Shown one piece after another: positions 48,994 to 61,022 of a DNA stretch of 64,000 nucleotides. The stretch is from Colwellia sp. PAMC 21821 (GTDB lineage: Bacteria > Pseudomonadota > Gammaproteobacteria > Enterobacterales > Alteromonadaceae), in contig NZ_CP014943.1 of the NCBI RefSeq assembly GCF_002077175.1, forward strand, positions 1,364,001-1,428,000. Reading direction: 5' to 3'. Position numbers and translations under genes: made by a program. Numbering within the stretch: position 1 is the stretch's first letter; each line of letters starts with the position of its first letter. The notes below the pieces were generated by a model. It had not been told where the DNA came from. It was given only the letters and a program-made list of their open reading frames with translations, and made no database searches.

Positions 48994-49890
48994 CTATTCT
49001 TTTGCTTTTCGATAAACGTATTTTTTTGGATCTATTTGGCGGTTATTACGTAAAATTTCATAATGTACGTGCGGCCCTGTCGAGCGTCCTGTACTACCCA
49101 TTTTCGCAATAACTTGCCCTTTATTTACTACATCGCCTACTGATACTTGTACAACTTTATTGTGACCATAGCGAGTTTTTAAGCCATCACCATGATTAAT
49201 TTCAATTAATTTGCCATAACCGTAGCGATCTCCAGCCCAACTTACAACACCTGATGCAGTAGCAATTATGTCAGCATTTTCTTTGCCGGCAAAATCTACA
49301 CCTTTATGCATAGCTGCTTTGCCATTAAAAGGGTCTTTGCGAATACCATAAAAAGATGACAGCCAACCCTTAACAATTGGTCGACCAGACAGATACCTTG
49401 TATTTTCTATATGGTGACCAAAACTGACAGATTCAAGCATTTTTAATTGTTTTTCTTCATGTTGAAGCGTTTTTTCTAATGCAGTTATACTCAATAACAA
49501 CTCAGTTAAGCTTTCTTGCTTACCTTCATTGCTCTGGACCATTGGTCCGCCGCTCGGTGGCGATTGCTGAAAGTTAAACTCATTATCAGGAATGTTAGCT
49601 TCTTCTGCTAAACGATCTCCTAGCGCATTTAATCTTAGCACTTGGCTTTGCAGCTCGGCCAACTTCATAGTGACAGCAGTGACTTGACTGTTTTCCTTTG
49701 CAGTATCGATACTAGGTAGGTTTGACATGCCATAGATTGGGTTTTGTGGTACGTCATCCGCAGAAGCAATTAAATGGACAATAAAGCCAGAAATCAAGGC
49801 AAATACAGTCAGAGCAGATAACCAACGCAGCTTATTTAGCTTCATTGAAAATCTAACGTTCTTTCCGCGGTATAGTAATGTTAAACTCAT
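48994..49890 (-). CDS. M23-family metallopeptidase, cell wall-directed
   Basis: This 298-residue protein has an N-terminal membrane segment or signal (about 22-42), a coiled-coil stretch (about 65-160) and a LytM/M23 domain (about 180-290). Zinc ligands are in HKGVDFAG and HVHYEI, with a further His in GRSTGPHVH. Members of this group hydrolyse peptidoglycan cross-links or act as activators. It lies upstream of secA, the position of secM in Escherichia, and is divergent from dciA with only 32 bases between. Confidence 0.9.
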   Translation of the reverse strand: MSLTLLYRGKNVRFSMKLNKLRWLSALTVFALISGFIVHLIASADDVPQNPIYGMSNLPSIDTAKENSQVTAVTMKLAELQSQVLRLNALGDRLAEEANIPDNEFNFQQSPPSGGPMVQSNEGKQESLTELLLSITALEKTLQHEEKQLKMLESVSFGHHIENTRYLSGRPIVKGWLSSFYGIRKDPFNGKAAMHKGVDFAGKENADIIATASGVVSWAGDRYGYGKLIEINHGDGLKTRYGHNKVVQVSVGDVVNKGQVIAKMGSTGRSTGPHVHYEILRNNRQIDPKKYVYRKAKE

Positions 49891-49922
49891 AATTCATTCA
49901 TCGTTTAGTTCAGAGCTGACTC

Positions 49923-50384
49923 ATGGCAAGAAAATCTAGAATTCCTACAGACATGTCAGCGCTGTTTAATTCAACGTCAGGCACTTTGGCACAAATAGCC
50001 GCAAAAACCAACTCTTTAACAGTATTGTCAGACATTGTACGACAAATCTGCCCCGACCTACCAGCAGATGTCTGGAAAATCGCAAATTTCAGGGCAAATG
50101 CTATCGTTATTGAGGTAAATTCGGCAGTTTGGAGCCAACGTTTACAATTCGAAAGAATGAATATCTGCCGAGAATTAACCCAAGTTACCGATAATGTCTT
50201 TAATCAGGTAGAAATTAAGATCACCCCATTTCGCAATAAAATGCCGGAAAAAACTGTGATACCAAACGCCATTAATTCAACAATTTCAGCCGCCACTGCC
50301 GAACATTTATTAAAAATAGCTGAAACAGCACCTGAGAGTTTACGTAAAAAACTTGAAAAATTGGCGGCCCACGCCAAGAAATAA
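49923..50384 (+). CDS. dciA: DciA-type helicase loader (DUF721)
   Basis: This 153-residue protein has the DUF721 domain (about 25-105) with the central ANFRANAIVIEVNSAVWSQRL. DciA is the common helicase operator in bacteria that lack DnaC or DnaI. In many gammaproteobacteria the gene lies between secA and lpxC, as here. The C-terminal part is short and probably flexible. Confidence 0.85.
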   Translation: MARKSRIPTDMSALFNSTSGTLAQIAAKTNSLTVLSDIVRQICPDLPADVWKIANFRANAIVIEVNSAVWSQRLQFERMNICRELTQVTDNVFNQVEIKITPFRNKMPEKTVIPNAINSTISAATAEHLLKIAETAPESLRKKLEKLAAHAKK

Positions 50385-50435
50385 TGCTTGTTTCAGTTGG
50401 CCATTTTTTAGACGTTAATTGACAGTTTAACGAAT

Positions 50436-50459
50436 GACGCACTGAAGTCCTACCTACAA
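50436..50459 (+). repeat. Degenerate REP-like arm
   Basis: GACGCACTGAAGTCCTACCTA differs from the arms of the 45-46 kb array by a few bases in the stem. It lies between the convergent dciA and lpxC. Confidence 0.5.
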
Positions 50460-50481
50460 GTCTAACCGTTTATTTTGCCGA

Positions 50482-50507
50482 TAAAAAAACCAGCGCATGG
50501 CTGGTTT
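50482..50507 (-). terminator. Rho-independent terminator of the lpxC transcript
   Basis: On the minus strand AAACCAGC, a short loop and GCTGGTTT are followed by a run of T. It lies about 30 bases after the lpxC stop and ends the dcw cluster transcription. Confidence 0.88.
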
Positions 50508-50535
50508 CTATTTTCAATGTGATTATTTTACGGCC

Positions 50536-51453
50536 TTAAAAAGCGGCTGCGTTAATCTCTTGATATTGAATCGGTGACTCTGCGGTATCTTCATAAGTAA
50601 CCCACTCCCAGCAGTCTACTTGTTTAAAGACTTCACGTAGCAACATGTTGTTTAAGGCATGGCCAGATTTAAAGGCATTGAGTTCACCTAAAATACTAAC
50701 GCCACCCATGTACAAGTCACCAATAGCATCTAGAATTTTATGTTTTACGAATTCGTCATCATAGCGCAAGTCGTCTTTATTCAACATACGGTATTCGTCT
50801 AACACAATGGCGTTTTCTAAACTGCCACCCAGTGCTAAATTATGCGAGCGTAAAAACTCAATGTCTTTCATAAAGCCAAAGGTACGTGCACGACTAATTT
50901 CTTTGATAAATGAACAACTAGACAGGTCCATACTCATCGCTTGACAAGTATTTACAATCACAGGATGTTCGAATTCAATCGCAAAATTGACGCGAAAACC
51001 TTCATAAGGCTTTAATTCAGCCCATTTATCGCCTTCTTCTACACGTATAGCTTTAGTAATACGTAAAAAGCGTTTAGCAACATTTGACGTTGCAATACCA
51101 ACCGATTGTATTAAATAAACAAACGGTAAAGCACTACCATCCATAATTGGAATTTCAGGTGAGTCAACCTCAACAATAAGGTTGTCAATGCCTAAACCTG
51201 CAACAGCAGAGAGTAAATGTTCGACGGTGGAAATCTGAACACCTTGCTCATTCACTAAACACGTACAAAGGGTAGTTTCACCCACAGCTTCCGGTGTCGC
51301 GGGGATGTCGACAACGGGATCTAAATCAACTCGGCGAAAAATAATACCGGTGTTTGCAGGCGCAGGTCGGAGAGTAATCTGCACCTTTTCACCTTTATGT
51401 AACCCTACACCAATAGCAGAGACACTTTCTTTTAACGTACGTTGTTTAATCAT
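50536..51453 (-). CDS. lpxC: UDP-3-O-acyl-N-acetylglucosamine deacetylase LpxC
   Basis: The 305-residue zinc enzyme (305 in Escherichia) commits precursors to lipid A. Zinc ligands are the His in [11 protein letters not shown] and [10 protein letters not shown] (His and Asp); the C-terminal GHALNN holds another catalytic His. It ends the dcw cluster, downstream of ftsZ, as in Escherichia. Confidence 0.97.
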   Translation of the reverse strand: MIKQRTLKESVSAIGVGLHKGEKVQITLRPAPANTGIIFRRVDLDPVVDIPATPEAVGETTLCTCLVNEQGVQISTVEHLLSAVAGLGIDNLIVEVDSPEIPIMDGSALPFVYLIQSVGIATSNVAKRFLRITKAIRVEEGDKWAELKPYEGFRVNFAIEFEHPVIVNTCQAMSMDLSSCSFIKEISRARTFGFMKDIEFLRSHNLALGGSLENAIVLDEYRMLNKDDLRYDDEFVKHKILDAIGDLYMGGVSILGELNAFKSGHALNNMLLREVFKQVDCWEWVTYEDTAESPIQYQEINAAAF

Positions 51454-51591
51454 AAATAGCCTTCTTAAGCCTATATTTTTGTATCAATTAGCCGCCACTG
51501 ATTTAAGCGGAGACGTAATATAACAAAAAAGCCTAACAAAATCAAAATTCCAACATTTTTAGTATTGCTTACTAAACTTCAACAACAAGTT

Positions 51592-52755
51592 TTAGTCAGC
51601 TTGTTTACGTAAAAATGCCGGTATATCTAAATAATCATCTAGCTCTGTTGCTGCCACTTTTTGTGCTTGAGCATTCGCTTCTGGCATAGTTACTGGGTTA
51701 GCAGATAACTCTGGTTGTGCGCTAGGGATGTAATCACCACCAACGACTTGCGGCTCTGCAATAGGAGTTGGGTTAACAAGTGTAATGTCTGGTTTTCTAT
51801 CAGCACCAATACCTGTTGCGACAACAGTAACGCGTAAATCTTCTGTCATTTCAGGGTCAATAACCGCACCAACAACAACCGTAGCATTTTCAGATGAAAA
51901 AGCTTTAACCATGTTACCTACTGTTTCAAACTCATCAATACTGATATCCATGCCAGCAGTAATGTTGACCAAAATGCCACGAGCGCCTGCTAAATCAACG
52001 TCTTCAAGTAACGGACTAGAAATTGCTGCTTCTGCCGCTTCTTCAGCACGATCTGGACCAGATGCAGTACCTGAACCCATCATTGCCGTACCCATTTCAG
52101 ACATTACCGTTCTCACATCGGCGAAATCGACGTTTATGAGTCCCGGGCGAGTAATAAGTTCCGCAATACCTTGTACCGCGCCTAATAAAACATCATTCGC
52201 GGCTTTAAATGCATCTAATAAACTCGTGCCAGGGCCTAAAACCTTTAATAGTTTTTCATTTGGAATGGTGATCAATGAGTCAACATTTTTTGATAAAAAC
52301 TCAATACCTTGTTCCGCGTAATTCATACGCTTTTTGCCTTCAAATGGGAATGGCTTCGTCACGACAGCTACCGTTAAAATACCCATTTCTTTTGCTATTT
52401 CTGCCACGACTGGTGCAGCACCTGTACCTGTGCCACCGCCCATGCCAGCAGCGATAAAGACCATATCAGCACCTTTAAGCGCTTCTTTAATAGTCTCTCT
52501 ATCTTCTTCTGCACTGCGACGGCCAATTTCAGGGTTAGCGCCAGCACCTAAACCTTTAGTAACGTCGTGACCTAGCTGCAAAGTAACATTTGCGGCTGAG
52601 TTACGTAATGCTTGTGAATCGGTATTCGCGGTAATAAATTCAACACCTTCGATGGTTTGTAAAACCATGTGTTCTACCGCATTACCACCACCACCACCAA
52701 CGCCTATAACTTTGATGACTGCTTCTTCGTTGTGATCTTCCATTAATTCAAACAT
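51592..52755 (-). CDS. ftsZ: Cell division protein FtsZ
   Basis: The 387-residue tubulin-like GTPase forms the division ring. GTP-binding residues are in [11 protein letters not shown] and [11 protein letters not shown], with catalytic [11 protein letters not shown]. The conserved C-terminal tail [13 protein letters not shown] binds FtsA and ZapD. A spacer of about 50 residues joins the two. It lies 76 bases after ftsA. Confidence 0.98.
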   Translation of the reverse strand: MFELMEDHNEEAVIKVIGVGGGGGNAVEHMVLQTIEGVEFITANTDSQALRNSAANVTLQLGHDVTKGLGAGANPEIGRRSAEEDRETIKEALKGADMVFIAAGMGGGTGTGAAPVVAEIAKEMGILTVAVVTKPFPFEGKKRMNYAEQGIEFLSKNVDSLITIPNEKLLKVLGPGTSLLDAFKAANDVLLGAVQGIAELITRPGLINVDFADVRTVMSEMGTAMMGSGTASGPDRAEEAAEAAISSPLLEDVDLAGARGILVNITAGMDISIDEFETVGNMVKAFSSENATVVVGAVIDPEMTEDLRVTVVATGIGADRKPDITLVNPTPIAEPQVVGGDYIPSAQPELSANPVTMPEANAQAQKVAATELDDYLDIPAFLRKQAD

Positions 52756-52831
52756 TTTATTTCTCCGATTTTATTACGTTTTGTTCCACCAAAACTCTTT
52801 TTTACCTTTAATTAACCGCCAATGCCGTTAA

Positions 52832-54067
52832 TTAAAATTCGCCTTTAAACCAAGCCAGTATTTTTGAGCCGATGCTACCAACTGACTCGCTTTTTTTATG
52901 TTCTTTATTTTGTTGCTGACTTGCCTGCATACCATAATGTAATAAGCCAACAACCGTTGAGTATGTTGGGTCATTAACATACTCTTTCAATCCACATACA
53001 TCAGAAGGTTGTGCTACGCGTGCTGGCATTTGAAATACTTCTTCAGCAAACTCAACTACACCTTCCATTTTTGCTGTACCGCCGGTTAAAACATAACCCG
53101 CAGCAATTTGATCTTCTAAACCACATTCTCGTAATTCTTCTTGGATCAGTTCAAATAATTCCTGATATCTAGGCTCAACAACTTCAGCTAAAGTATGACG
53201 AGACATAGAGCGCGCGGGGCGTCCACCGACACTCGGCACTTCAATATTTTCTTCCATGCTAACCATTTGGCGCAATGCGCAAGCATATTGCACCTTAATA
53301 TCTTCAGCATGGCTTAACGGTGTGCGGAATATTTTCGCAATGTCGCTAGTGACTTGATTACCTGCTACCGGAATTACCGCGGTATGGCGTAATGCACCAC
53401 CCGTAAATACAGCGATATCCATGGTGCCTGCGCCCATATCAACCACACAAATGCCGAGCTCTTTTTCATCATCTGTTAAAATGGCATAGCTAGAAGCAAG
53501 CGCTGAAAAAATAAGTTGGTCAGCTTTTAAATCACAACGTTCTACACATTTAACAATGTTTTTTGCCATGTCATTGGCACAAGTGACGATATGAACTTTT
53601 GCTTCCATTCGCACGCCTGACATACCAATAGGGCTTTTAATGCCGTCTTGACAGTCAATACTGTATTCTTGTGGTAGCACATGTAACATACGACGTTCGG
53701 CAGAAATAGGTACTGAGCGCGCAGTGTGAATAACGTTATCAACGTCATCTTGCATGACTTCTTTGTCATTAATGGGCACCATACCGTTTTCATTTTGACA
53801 ACTAATATGCTTACCAGAAATACCAAGGTATACCGAAGTTATATGGCAATCTGCCATTAGTTCAGCTTCATTAATAGCACGTTGAACTGACTGAATAACT
53901 AGGTTTAAATCATTAACGCCACCCTTATCCATGCCACGCGCAGGTTGATTTCCAACACCTACGATACTGAGCTGATTATCAGGCGTGATCTCGCCAACGG
54001 CTACTGAAATTTTTGACGTTCCAATATCTAATCCAACCACTAAATTTCTTTCAGTTATTTTTGACAT
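52832..54067 (-). CDS. ftsA: Cell division protein FtsA
   Basis: The 411-residue actin-like protein tethers FtsZ to the membrane. The phosphate loop GLDIGTSKISVAV, the 1C domain and the nucleotide-binding GAGTMDIAVF and TGGTAKMEG are present. The C-terminal amphipathic helix SIGSKILAWFKGEF is the membrane-targeting sequence. It is five bases from ftsQ. Confidence 0.98.
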   Translation of the reverse strand: MSKITERNLVVGLDIGTSKISVAVGEITPDNQLSIVGVGNQPARGMDKGGVNDLNLVIQSVQRAINEAELMADCHITSVYLGISGKHISCQNENGMVPINDKEVMQDDVDNVIHTARSVPISAERRMLHVLPQEYSIDCQDGIKSPIGMSGVRMEAKVHIVTCANDMAKNIVKCVERCDLKADQLIFSALASSYAILTDDEKELGICVVDMGAGTMDIAVFTGGALRHTAVIPVAGNQVTSDIAKIFRTPLSHAEDIKVQYACALRQMVSMEENIEVPSVGGRPARSMSRHTLAEVVEPRYQELFELIQEELRECGLEDQIAAGYVLTGGTAKMEGVVEFAEEVFQMPARVAQPSDVCGLKEYVNDPTYSTVVGLLHYGMQASQQQNKEHKKSESVGSIGSKILAWFKGEF

Positions 54068-54072
54068 TCAGG

Positions 54073-54852
54073 CTAAACTCTTTCTTTATTATCCGCGGTT
54101 TTCCAACCAACGGCTAAACCGGTATCGTATCTCAGGTCAACATAATCCACTTGCTGCCCCTCCTTTTTATTCAATTTAATTTCTGGATAAACGTCCATAA
54201 AGCGCTGTATACGCTCAACACGATTATCACGTCCTAAATTAATGGTGACACCATCATTTAAGATAAGCTGCCAAGCAAAGCGCTCGGTCAGCACTAATTC
54301 ATCTATGGTTAGCTGGCTAAAATCCAATAGCTTGTTCAAATCTCTAAAGTTGTCTAAGGCTATTTGTTCACTGCCCTCTGGACCAAAAAATGCCGGTAAC
54401 TTCTTGACTAAACGCTGCACGTCAGCCTGAAACGCTTTTCCGTTTGCGTTAATCAAAAAATCACCATTCCAATGAGCGATGGGTTTTTGATCAACAATAT
54501 AAATTTTCAATTCATCGGGCCATTTTTTCCGTACTGAAACAGAATAAACCCAAGGTAACTTAGCCACTTTTTGCTGCACGTCATTCACATCTAAGTTAAA
54601 GAAATTACCTAAATTAACTTTTTCTATCGCTCGTTCAATATCTAAGCGCGTGGTGTAAGGCATTTCACCGGCAATCGCAATTGAGGTGACAGGCGCTGAC
54701 TCTTCCGCGCTAAGTTGTTTGTTCAAAAAAATACCGAACGATAAAATGGCAACAATAACCGCAACGAAAAACGCCACACCTAGCCAAAAAGACCAGTGTA
54801 AATTGGCGACTTCTTCCTTTAATGGAAGTTGTTTTTGCATTGCCGTTGCCAT
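54073..54852 (-). CDS. ftsQ: Cell division protein FtsQ
   Basis: The 259-residue protein has a cytoplasmic N-terminus, one transmembrane helix (about 23-45), the POTRA domain (about 58-125) and the FtsQ beta domain. It links FtsA-side and FtsB/FtsL-side parts of the divisome. Order ddlB-ftsQ-ftsA is the standard one. Confidence 0.96.
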   Translation of the reverse strand: MATAMQKQLPLKEEVANLHWSFWLGVAFFVAVIVAILSFGIFLNKQLSAEESAPVTSIAIAGEMPYTTRLDIERAIEKVNLGNFFNLDVNDVQQKVAKLPWVYSVSVRKKWPDELKIYIVDQKPIAHWNGDFLINANGKAFQADVQRLVKKLPAFFGPEGSEQIALDNFRDLNKLLDFSQLTIDELVLTERFAWQLILNDGVTINLGRDNRVERIQRFMDVYPEIKLNKKEGQQVDYVDLRYDTGLAVGWKTADNKERV

Positions 54853-54855
54853 ACG

Positions 54856-55791
54856 TTACGCACTGCCTTGTGCGCTTATCGCGACTATTTTTGTCACTAA
54901 TTCGCTAAAGCTTAAGCCGTGAACCTTCGCGGCTTTAGGAACCAATGACGTTTCTGTCATGCCCGGTACTGTATTGACTTCTAATAATTGCCATTGACCT
55001 TGTGCGTTGCGCATAACATCTACTCGCCCCCACCCTTTAGCGCCGGTAGCATTAAATGCTTTTAAGGCGATACTTTGTAGCTCGGCCTCGTCCTCAGCAG
55101 AAAGTGAACACGGACAATGATATTGCGTTGTATTAGCTTTATATTTCGCGTCGTAGTCATAAAAGTCGTTCGGAGTTACCATATGTATAACCGGTAACGG
55201 CGTTTGGCCTAAAATGGCAACCGTGTACTCTGGCCCTTGAACCCAAGCCTCGACCAAAATTTGATGGTCATAATGAAAAGCAGCGATAAGTGCCTGATGT
55301 AATTCCTCAGCGTTATTTGCCTTAGACATGCCAATGCTTGAACCTTCATTCGCAGGCTTAACCATGACCACATTGCCTAATTGTTGTAATATTTTTGCCG
55401 CATCTTCTGCTTGATACTGTGCTTTATCGACAATAGCAAAAGCTGCTGTCGGTAAATTCAACGCTTGAAATACTTGCTTGCTGCGAATTTTATCCATGGA
55501 TAACGCAGAACCTAGCACATCTGATCCGGTATAAGGAATATTCATATATTGCAGCGCACCTTGCACACAACCGTCTTCACCACCACGGCCATGTAATGCA
55601 ATAAACACACGGTCAATATCTAATTTTACTAAATCACTTAAGCAGTAATCTTGAGTATCAATAAGCTGAACATCGAAGCCAGCTTCTTTTAAACCTTTAG
55701 CCACTGCTTTACCTGAATTAAGTGACACCGCTCTTTCTGCTGATGTGCCGCCATATAAAACAGCTAATTTTTGTTCTAATAAAGGTTTCAT
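54856..55791 (-). CDS. ddlB: D-alanine-D-alanine ligase
   Basis: The 311-residue ATP-grasp enzyme joins two D-Ala. The N-terminal [16 protein letters not shown] and [11 protein letters not shown]-binding [15 protein letters not shown], and C-terminal [11 protein letters not shown] are the family marks. It overlaps murC by four bases. Confidence 0.97.
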   Translation of the reverse strand: MKPLLEQKLAVLYGGTSAERAVSLNSGKAVAKGLKEAGFDVQLIDTQDYCLSDLVKLDIDRVFIALHGRGGEDGCVQGALQYMNIPYTGSDVLGSALSMDKIRSKQVFQALNLPTAAFAIVDKAQYQAEDAAKILQQLGNVVMVKPANEGSSIGMSKANNAEELHQALIAAFHYDHQILVEAWVQGPEYTVAILGQTPLPVIHMVTPNDFYDYDAKYKANTTQYHCPCSLSAEDEAELQSIALKAFNATGAKGWGRVDVMRNAQGQWQLLEVNTVPGMTETSLVPKAAKVHGLSFSELVTKIVAISAQGSA

Positions 55792-57260
55792 GAGTTTGCC
55801 GCCATTAACTTTTTATCTGTTGCTAAACTACGTGCAATCGCACCAATGTTGCCGGCACCTTGGGTAATAACCATGTCGCCATCTTTTAACTGTGCCGCGA
55901 TTAATTCGGCTAACTTATCGCTGTCGCTGACATAAATTGGCTCTATTTGACCGCGCAGACGTATGCTACGCGCTAAACTTTTACTGTCAGCATTAGCAAT
56001 TGGCGCTTCGCCTGCACCATAAACGTCAAGTAAAAATAAGCAATCGACTTCTGATAACACTTCAACAAAGTCTTCGTATAGATCACGCGTACGTGAGTAT
56101 CTATGAGGTTGAAATACCATGATCAGTCTTTTTTCTGGCCAGCCATTACGCATTGCCGCTATGGTCGCTTTCACTTCCGTTGGATGATGACCATAATCAT
56201 CAATTAACACCATTTCACCTTGCTCTGTGTGCAAAGTGGCTAATTTTTCAAAACGTCGACCGATACCTGCAAAACTTTGTAACGCTTGCTGAATAGCGAT
56301 ATCTTCAACACCTTCATCAATCGCAACCGCAACACCTGCTAAGGCGTTTAATACATTGTGCTCACCCGGTAAATTAACGCTAATAGCCAATGGCGCGCTG
56401 TCTTTGCGCTCAACCACAAATGAGCTCATGCCGGCTGATTGTTGATATTGTGTTGCTCTAACGTCAGCGTCTTCGCAGAAGCCATAAGTAATAACTTGGC
56501 GACCAATGCGCGGTAATATTTCTCGTACCACTGGATTATCTAAACAAACCACGGCTAAACCATAAAATGGTAAGTTGTGTAGAAACTCAATGTAGGTATC
56601 TTTAAGTTTTTCAAAGTCACCTTGATAGGTTTCCATATGATCTTCATCAATATTGGTGATCACTGAAACCATAGGTTGTAAATGCAAGAATGACGCATCG
56701 CTTTCATCGGCTTCAGCAATTAAATAACGACTACTGCCTAAACGTGCATTAGTGCCGGCACTATTTAACAAGCCACCGATTACAAAAGTAGGATCTAAGT
56801 TCGCTTGGGCAAATATACTGGCAATTAAGCTAGTAGTGGTGGTTTTACCATGCGTACCAGCAATGGCAATACCGTGGCGAAAACGCATTAATTCAGCCAG
56901 CATTTCAGCTCGACGAACAACAGGAATACGTTGTTCATGTGCCGCAACTAACTCTGGGTTTTCAACATTAATAGCAGTTGAAACCACAATAACACTCGCG
57001 CCATTAACATTATTTTCGTGATGACCGATAGTTATTTTCGCGCCTAAAGCTGTCAATCGTTTAACCACTTGGTTTTCACCAATGTCAGAACCGGTAATTT
57101 GATAGCCTTCGTTCAACAATACTTCGGCAATACCGCCCATACCCGCACCACCAATACCGACAAAGTGGATGGTTTTTACACGGCGCATTTCTGGTACCCG
57201 GTTATTGGCATTACTTAATGCTGTATTGTTACTTCTTTCTGTAGTCATTTCTTTACTCAT
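55788..57260 (-). CDS. murC: UDP-N-acetylmuramate-L-alanine ligase MurC
   Basis: The 490-residue ligase adds L-Ala to UDP-MurNAc. The nucleotide fold begins [15 protein letters not shown] after a 27-residue N-terminal extension. The ATP-binding loop is [11 protein letters not shown], and HPTEVKAT and HRYSRTRDL follow. The start overlaps the murG stop by four bases (ATGA). Confidence 0.97.
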   Translation of the reverse strand: MSKEMTTERSNNTALSNANNRVPEMRRVKTIHFVGIGGAGMGGIAEVLLNEGYQITGSDIGENQVVKRLTALGAKITIGHHENNVNGASVIVVSTAINVENPELVAAHEQRIPVVRRAEMLAELMRFRHGIAIAGTHGKTTTTSLIASIFAQANLDPTFVIGGLLNSAGTNARLGSSRYLIAEADESDASFLHLQPMVSVITNIDEDHMETYQGDFEKLKDTYIEFLHNLPFYGLAVVCLDNPVVREILPRIGRQVITYGFCEDADVRATQYQQSAGMSSFVVERKDSAPLAISVNLPGEHNVLNALAGVAVAIDEGVEDIAIQQALQSFAGIGRRFEKLATLHTEQGEMVLIDDYGHHPTEVKATIAAMRNGWPEKRLIMVFQPHRYSRTRDLYEDFVEVLSEVDCLFLLDVYGAGEAPIANADSKSLARSIRLRGQIEPIYVSDSDKLAELIAAQLKDGDMVITQGAGNIGAIARSLATDKKLMAANS

Positions 57261-58363
57261 GTTTTTACTACCTCGATACAGGTTGATGCCACAAGGTTAG
57301 TTGCATCCGCATGGGCAGCATTGTGCGCAGCTTTCGACATCTGTTGTACGACTTTGTCAGATATAAACAGACTATTAAGCATTTGCCCTAGGGTTGTACC
57401 GTTAAACTCTTTTTGTGCGATTAATTTTGCCGCACCACAATTAACTAAATACATCGCATTTTTGGTTTGATGATCATCAACCGCATGCGGCAAGGGTACG
57501 AAAATAGCAGGCTTGGCTGCCATTGCTAATTCAGATACTGTTAGTGCACCCGCTCGACAAATAACCACGTCAGCCCACTCATAGGCTGCAGCCATATCTT
57601 CAATAAATTCTGTTACTTTGACCTTATCTTCTGGCAAACCGTAGTCTTGATAACTTTTCAAGACGGCTTGTTCATTGCCACCACCGGTTTGATGCCAAAC
57701 ATCAATACTCTGTACCTTAATTTGATTCATTGCTTGTGGCACAACGTCGTTTAGTATTTTTGCCCCTAAACTGCCACCAACAACCAATACTTTTTTGCTC
57801 GTAGCCGGTTGCTCAGGCATAACGTTTTTAATGGCGATAATATCGCTACGCAATGGATTCCCAACTACTTTTGAGCTAACTCTTTTACTAAACGCACCAG
57901 GAAAAGCACTTAACGTTCTTGTCGCGATAAACGACAGATAACGGTTACTCATACCGGCAACAGCATTTTGTTCATGCAATACCAACGGAATACCTAATAA
58001 CCAGGCTGCAACGCCACCAGGAGCACTCGCATAACCGCCCATTCCCAGAACAACATCAGGCTTAACTTTGCGCAATATTTGAATCGACTGCAGCACAGAT
58101 TGCAATATTTTGAATGGCGTTTTCAACCATGTTTGCCAGCTTTTATTACGCACGCCAGCCATATTAATAAATGAGATCGGATAGCCACTTTTTGGCACTA
58201 GGTCTGCTTCCATTCGCTGAGCTGTACCTAGCCAATGTATTTTCCAACCTTGTTTTACTAATGCATCAGCAACAGCAATCCCCGGAAATATATGCCCGCC
58301 GGTTCCGCCTGCCATGACTAGCAGGGTTGGGCGTTTTGAGTCATGACTAGTTTGTTCAGTCAT
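57257..58363 (-). CDS. murG: Lipid II synthase MurG
   Basis: The 368-residue GT-B glycosyltransferase adds GlcNAc to lipid I on the inner face of the membrane. N-terminal [15 protein letters not shown] binds the substrate; [11 protein letters not shown] and [12 protein letters not shown] bind UDP-GlcNAc. Overlaps ftsW by eight bases. Confidence 0.97.
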   Translation of the reverse strand: MTEQTSHDSKRPTLLVMAGGTGGHIFPGIAVADALVKQGWKIHWLGTAQRMEADLVPKSGYPISFINMAGVRNKSWQTWLKTPFKILQSVLQSIQILRKVKPDVVLGMGGYASAPGGVAAWLLGIPLVLHEQNAVAGMSNRYLSFIATRTLSAFPGAFSKRVSSKVVGNPLRSDIIAIKNVMPEQPATSKKVLVVGGSLGAKILNDVVPQAMNQIKVQSIDVWHQTGGGNEQAVLKSYQDYGLPEDKVKVTEFIEDMAAAYEWADVVICRAGALTVSELAMAAKPAIFVPLPHAVDDHQTKNAMYLVNCGAAKLIAQKEFNGTTLGQMLNSLFISDKVVQQMSKAAHNAAHADATNLVASTCIEVVKT

Positions 58364-59618
58364 TTTCGCCCTCGATAAGTTTTGTTTTCTTCACTTTACT
58401 TTGTTTCTTCTTAGAGCCTTTATGAGTACCAGTCGCGCGACTGGTTGCTTGAATACTTTGTAATCTAATTTCGTGATCAATACGGATTAATATCACCAAA
58501 GCTATGGTCATAATAATCATGGAACTCCCGCCATAACTAATCAGCGGCATTGTTAAGCCTTTAGTTGGTACTATGCCGGCACTGGCGCCAATATTAACGG
58601 CTGCCTGAAAGCAGAACCAAATACCAATAGCGTAGGCAAAAAAACCTTCAAAATATTTTTCTTGGCTGACTGCTTTCCTGCCCAGTAATAACGCTTTAAA
58701 GACCAAGGTCATACTTAACAACAAAATAACGCTGATGCCGATAAAGCCAAATTCTTCCGCAAGTACAGCCATTACAAAATCGGTATGTGCTTCAGGTAAA
58801 TATTCTAATTTTTGTACACTGTTACCTAAACCTTGACCAAAGGTTTCACCGCGGCCATAAGCCATTAACGATTGTGTTAACTGGTAACCACTACCAAAAG
58901 GGTCTTTCCAAGGGTCGAGGAAACCTGTTACCCGCGCCCAACGATAAGGTGAAAAATAAGCCAACATTGACAGTAACGTGACACCAACGCCTGAAATTGC
59001 GATAAATTGCCATAACTTGGCACCCGCTAAAAATAACAAGCCAAAGGTCGTAACAAACATCACGATAATGGTGCCTAAGTCTGGTTGCATTAATAACAAA
59101 CCACTCAATACACCAAAAACTAATAAAGGCTTGGCAAAGCCTTTAACATTTTCCATAACTTCATCGCGTCGTCTAACTAAATAAGCAGACAAATAGCAAA
59201 AGAAAAATAGTTTCGCTGGTTCTGCCGCTTGTATGGTTATCGGTCCAAGTCCAATCCAGCGTGTAGCACCGTTAACATTTCGGCCCACAACTAGAACAAC
59301 CACCAGTAAAGCAATACCTACTAACAATAAATTGCCACTATATTTATGCCATTTATGCATCGGTATTTGTAACGTCAAGGCCGCAACGAACAGGCTAAGG
59401 CCAATGTAAATCATGTGCCGTACAATAAAATGAAATGGATTAGCAAATAGCCTTTCTGCAATTGGCATTGAAGAGCTTGCTACCATGATTAAACCGATCA
59501 TATACATACTGAGCGCAAGTAATACATAGCTGCGGTCAAAGGTAGCGACCGAACTTGACTCAACTTGTAACCAAGGCGGTAACGTCCACTGTGACAAATT
59601 AGCAAAGGAGGCTATCAT
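58356..59618 (-). CDS. ftsW: Septal peptidoglycan polymerase FtsW
   Basis: This 420-residue SEDS-family membrane protein has about ten helices and is the septal glycosyltransferase with its partner FtsI. Typical parts are [33 protein letters not shown] and EFGFIG. A basic tail ends it ([13 protein letters not shown]). It overlaps murD by one base. Confidence 0.97.
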   Translation of the reverse strand: MIASFANLSQWTLPPWLQVESSSVATFDRSYVLLALSMYMIGLIMVASSSMPIAERLFANPFHFIVRHMIYIGLSLFVAALTLQIPMHKWHKYSGNLLLVGIALLVVVLVVGRNVNGATRWIGLGPITIQAAEPAKLFFFCYLSAYLVRRRDEVMENVKGFAKPLLVFGVLSGLLLMQPDLGTIIVMFVTTFGLLFLAGAKLWQFIAISGVGVTLLSMLAYFSPYRWARVTGFLDPWKDPFGSGYQLTQSLMAYGRGETFGQGLGNSVQKLEYLPEAHTDFVMAVLAEEFGFIGISVILLLSMTLVFKALLLGRKAVSQEKYFEGFFAYAIGIWFCFQAAVNIGASAGIVPTKGLTMPLISYGGSSMIIMTIALVILIRIDHEIRLQSIQATSRATGTHKGSKKKQSKVKKTKLIEGEND

Positions 59619-61012
59619 TAAATTCGCTCCTTATGCGTTAACACTGATTTTATAAACACCACACCACGTTCAACATAGTTCGCAAACATATCTAAACTGG
59701 CACAAGCCGGTGATAATAAGACCATGTCGCCCGCATTTGCTAACGTTCTGGCAAGTTTTACCGCCGCTGACAATGAATCAAGGTGCGAAGTTTTATCTGC
59801 TTGTTCTGGTGTTCTTAACGCAGCAATATTACGGCCATCTTTGCCAATCGTGATCAAGTAGTCGACGTGCTGGGTTAATGCTGGTGTAAGTGGAGAGAAA
59901 TCAGCACCTTTGCCATCACCGCCGGCGATTAAAATGAGCTTATTGCCCTGCAATGTAGGTGATAAACCTTCAATAGCAGCAAGGGTCGCACCAACATTGG
60001 TGGCCTTTGAATCGTTAATCCAACGAATCCCATCGTTTGTTTCAATTACTTCACAACGATGTGCTAAACCTTTAAAAGTCATTAAGCTTGCTAGTACTGA
60101 AGTTAAATCCCAGCCTGCACATTTTCCTAACGCTAACACGGCTAAATAATTTAAAGCATTATGAATACCTTGTAATGGCAATTCAGCCAAGGTGCATAAC
60201 GGTTTATCGCCTAACATTAAATAACTAACACCGTCGAGTTCAGCAATGCCGAAATCACCCGATTGTGCAGGTTCGCTGCCAAAACTTACCTGCTGACTGT
60301 TGGCATAACATGCATCAGGTTTAGTCGCGTTGTCGTTACGGTTATAAAGTGCATAGGTGCTATTTTGATATATGCTTTGCTTGATAGCGCCATAGTTTTC
60401 AATGGTCTTATGACGATCTAAATGATCATCACTTAAGTTCAATACCGTTGCGGCCAGTGGCTTCATACTTTTTACGGTTTCAAGCTGAAAACTTGATAGC
60501 TCTAAAACAATAAAATCTGCTTTTTCTTGGTCAATTTGATCCAGTACCGGCAAGCCAATATTGCCACCTAACTGCACGCGGTAACCTAAGCCGTTTCCGA
60601 CATAATTTAACATCGACACCACGGTCGATTTACCATTTGAGCCCGTCACCGCTAATATCGGCGTATCACTTAATCGGCAAAACAGTTCGATATCACCAAT
60701 AACATCGCAATTTTTGTTAATGACATCACTAATCTCTGACGCTGTAATATCAATACCTGGGCTGACAATTAAAATGTCTGCTTGGGCGATTAGCGCTAGA
60801 TCCCAATGGCCAAAAACTAAGGTATTATCAGCAAATTGATGTTTAAAATCACCCGGAGAAATAGGCATTGCTCGGCTATCGTTGACTGCAAATGCAATGT
60901 CATGACGATGTAAAAAACGCGCGCACGATAATCCCGTGATACCAATACCTAAGATCACGATTCGTTTATTCGCTAATTGCGTCGTTACCGACTGTTGCAA
61001 TTGTTTATTCAC
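59618..61012 (-). CDS. murD: UDP-MurNAc-L-alanine-D-glutamate ligase MurD
   Basis: The 464-residue ligase adds D-Glu. ATP-binding [22 protein letters not shown], and GLAHRCEVI with WINDSKATN are the family marks. It is ten bases from mraY. Confidence 0.97.
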   Translation of the reverse strand: MNKQLQQSVTTQLANKRIVILGIGITGLSCARFLHRHDIAFAVNDSRAMPISPGDFKHQFADNTLVFGHWDLALIAQADILIVSPGIDITASEISDVINKNCDVIGDIELFCRLSDTPILAVTGSNGKSTVVSMLNYVGNGLGYRVQLGGNIGLPVLDQIDQEKADFIVLELSSFQLETVKSMKPLAATVLNLSDDHLDRHKTIENYGAIKQSIYQNSTYALYNRNDNATKPDACYANSQQVSFGSEPAQSGDFGIAELDGVSYLMLGDKPLCTLAELPLQGIHNALNYLAVLALGKCAGWDLTSVLASLMTFKGLAHRCEVIETNDGIRWINDSKATNVGATLAAIEGLSPTLQGNKLILIAGGDGKGADFSPLTPALTQHVDYLITIGKDGRNIAALRTPEQADKTSHLDSLSAAVKLARTLANAGDMVLLSPACASLDMFANYVERGVVFIKSVLTHKERI

Positions 61013-61022
61013 GCGTTTATTT

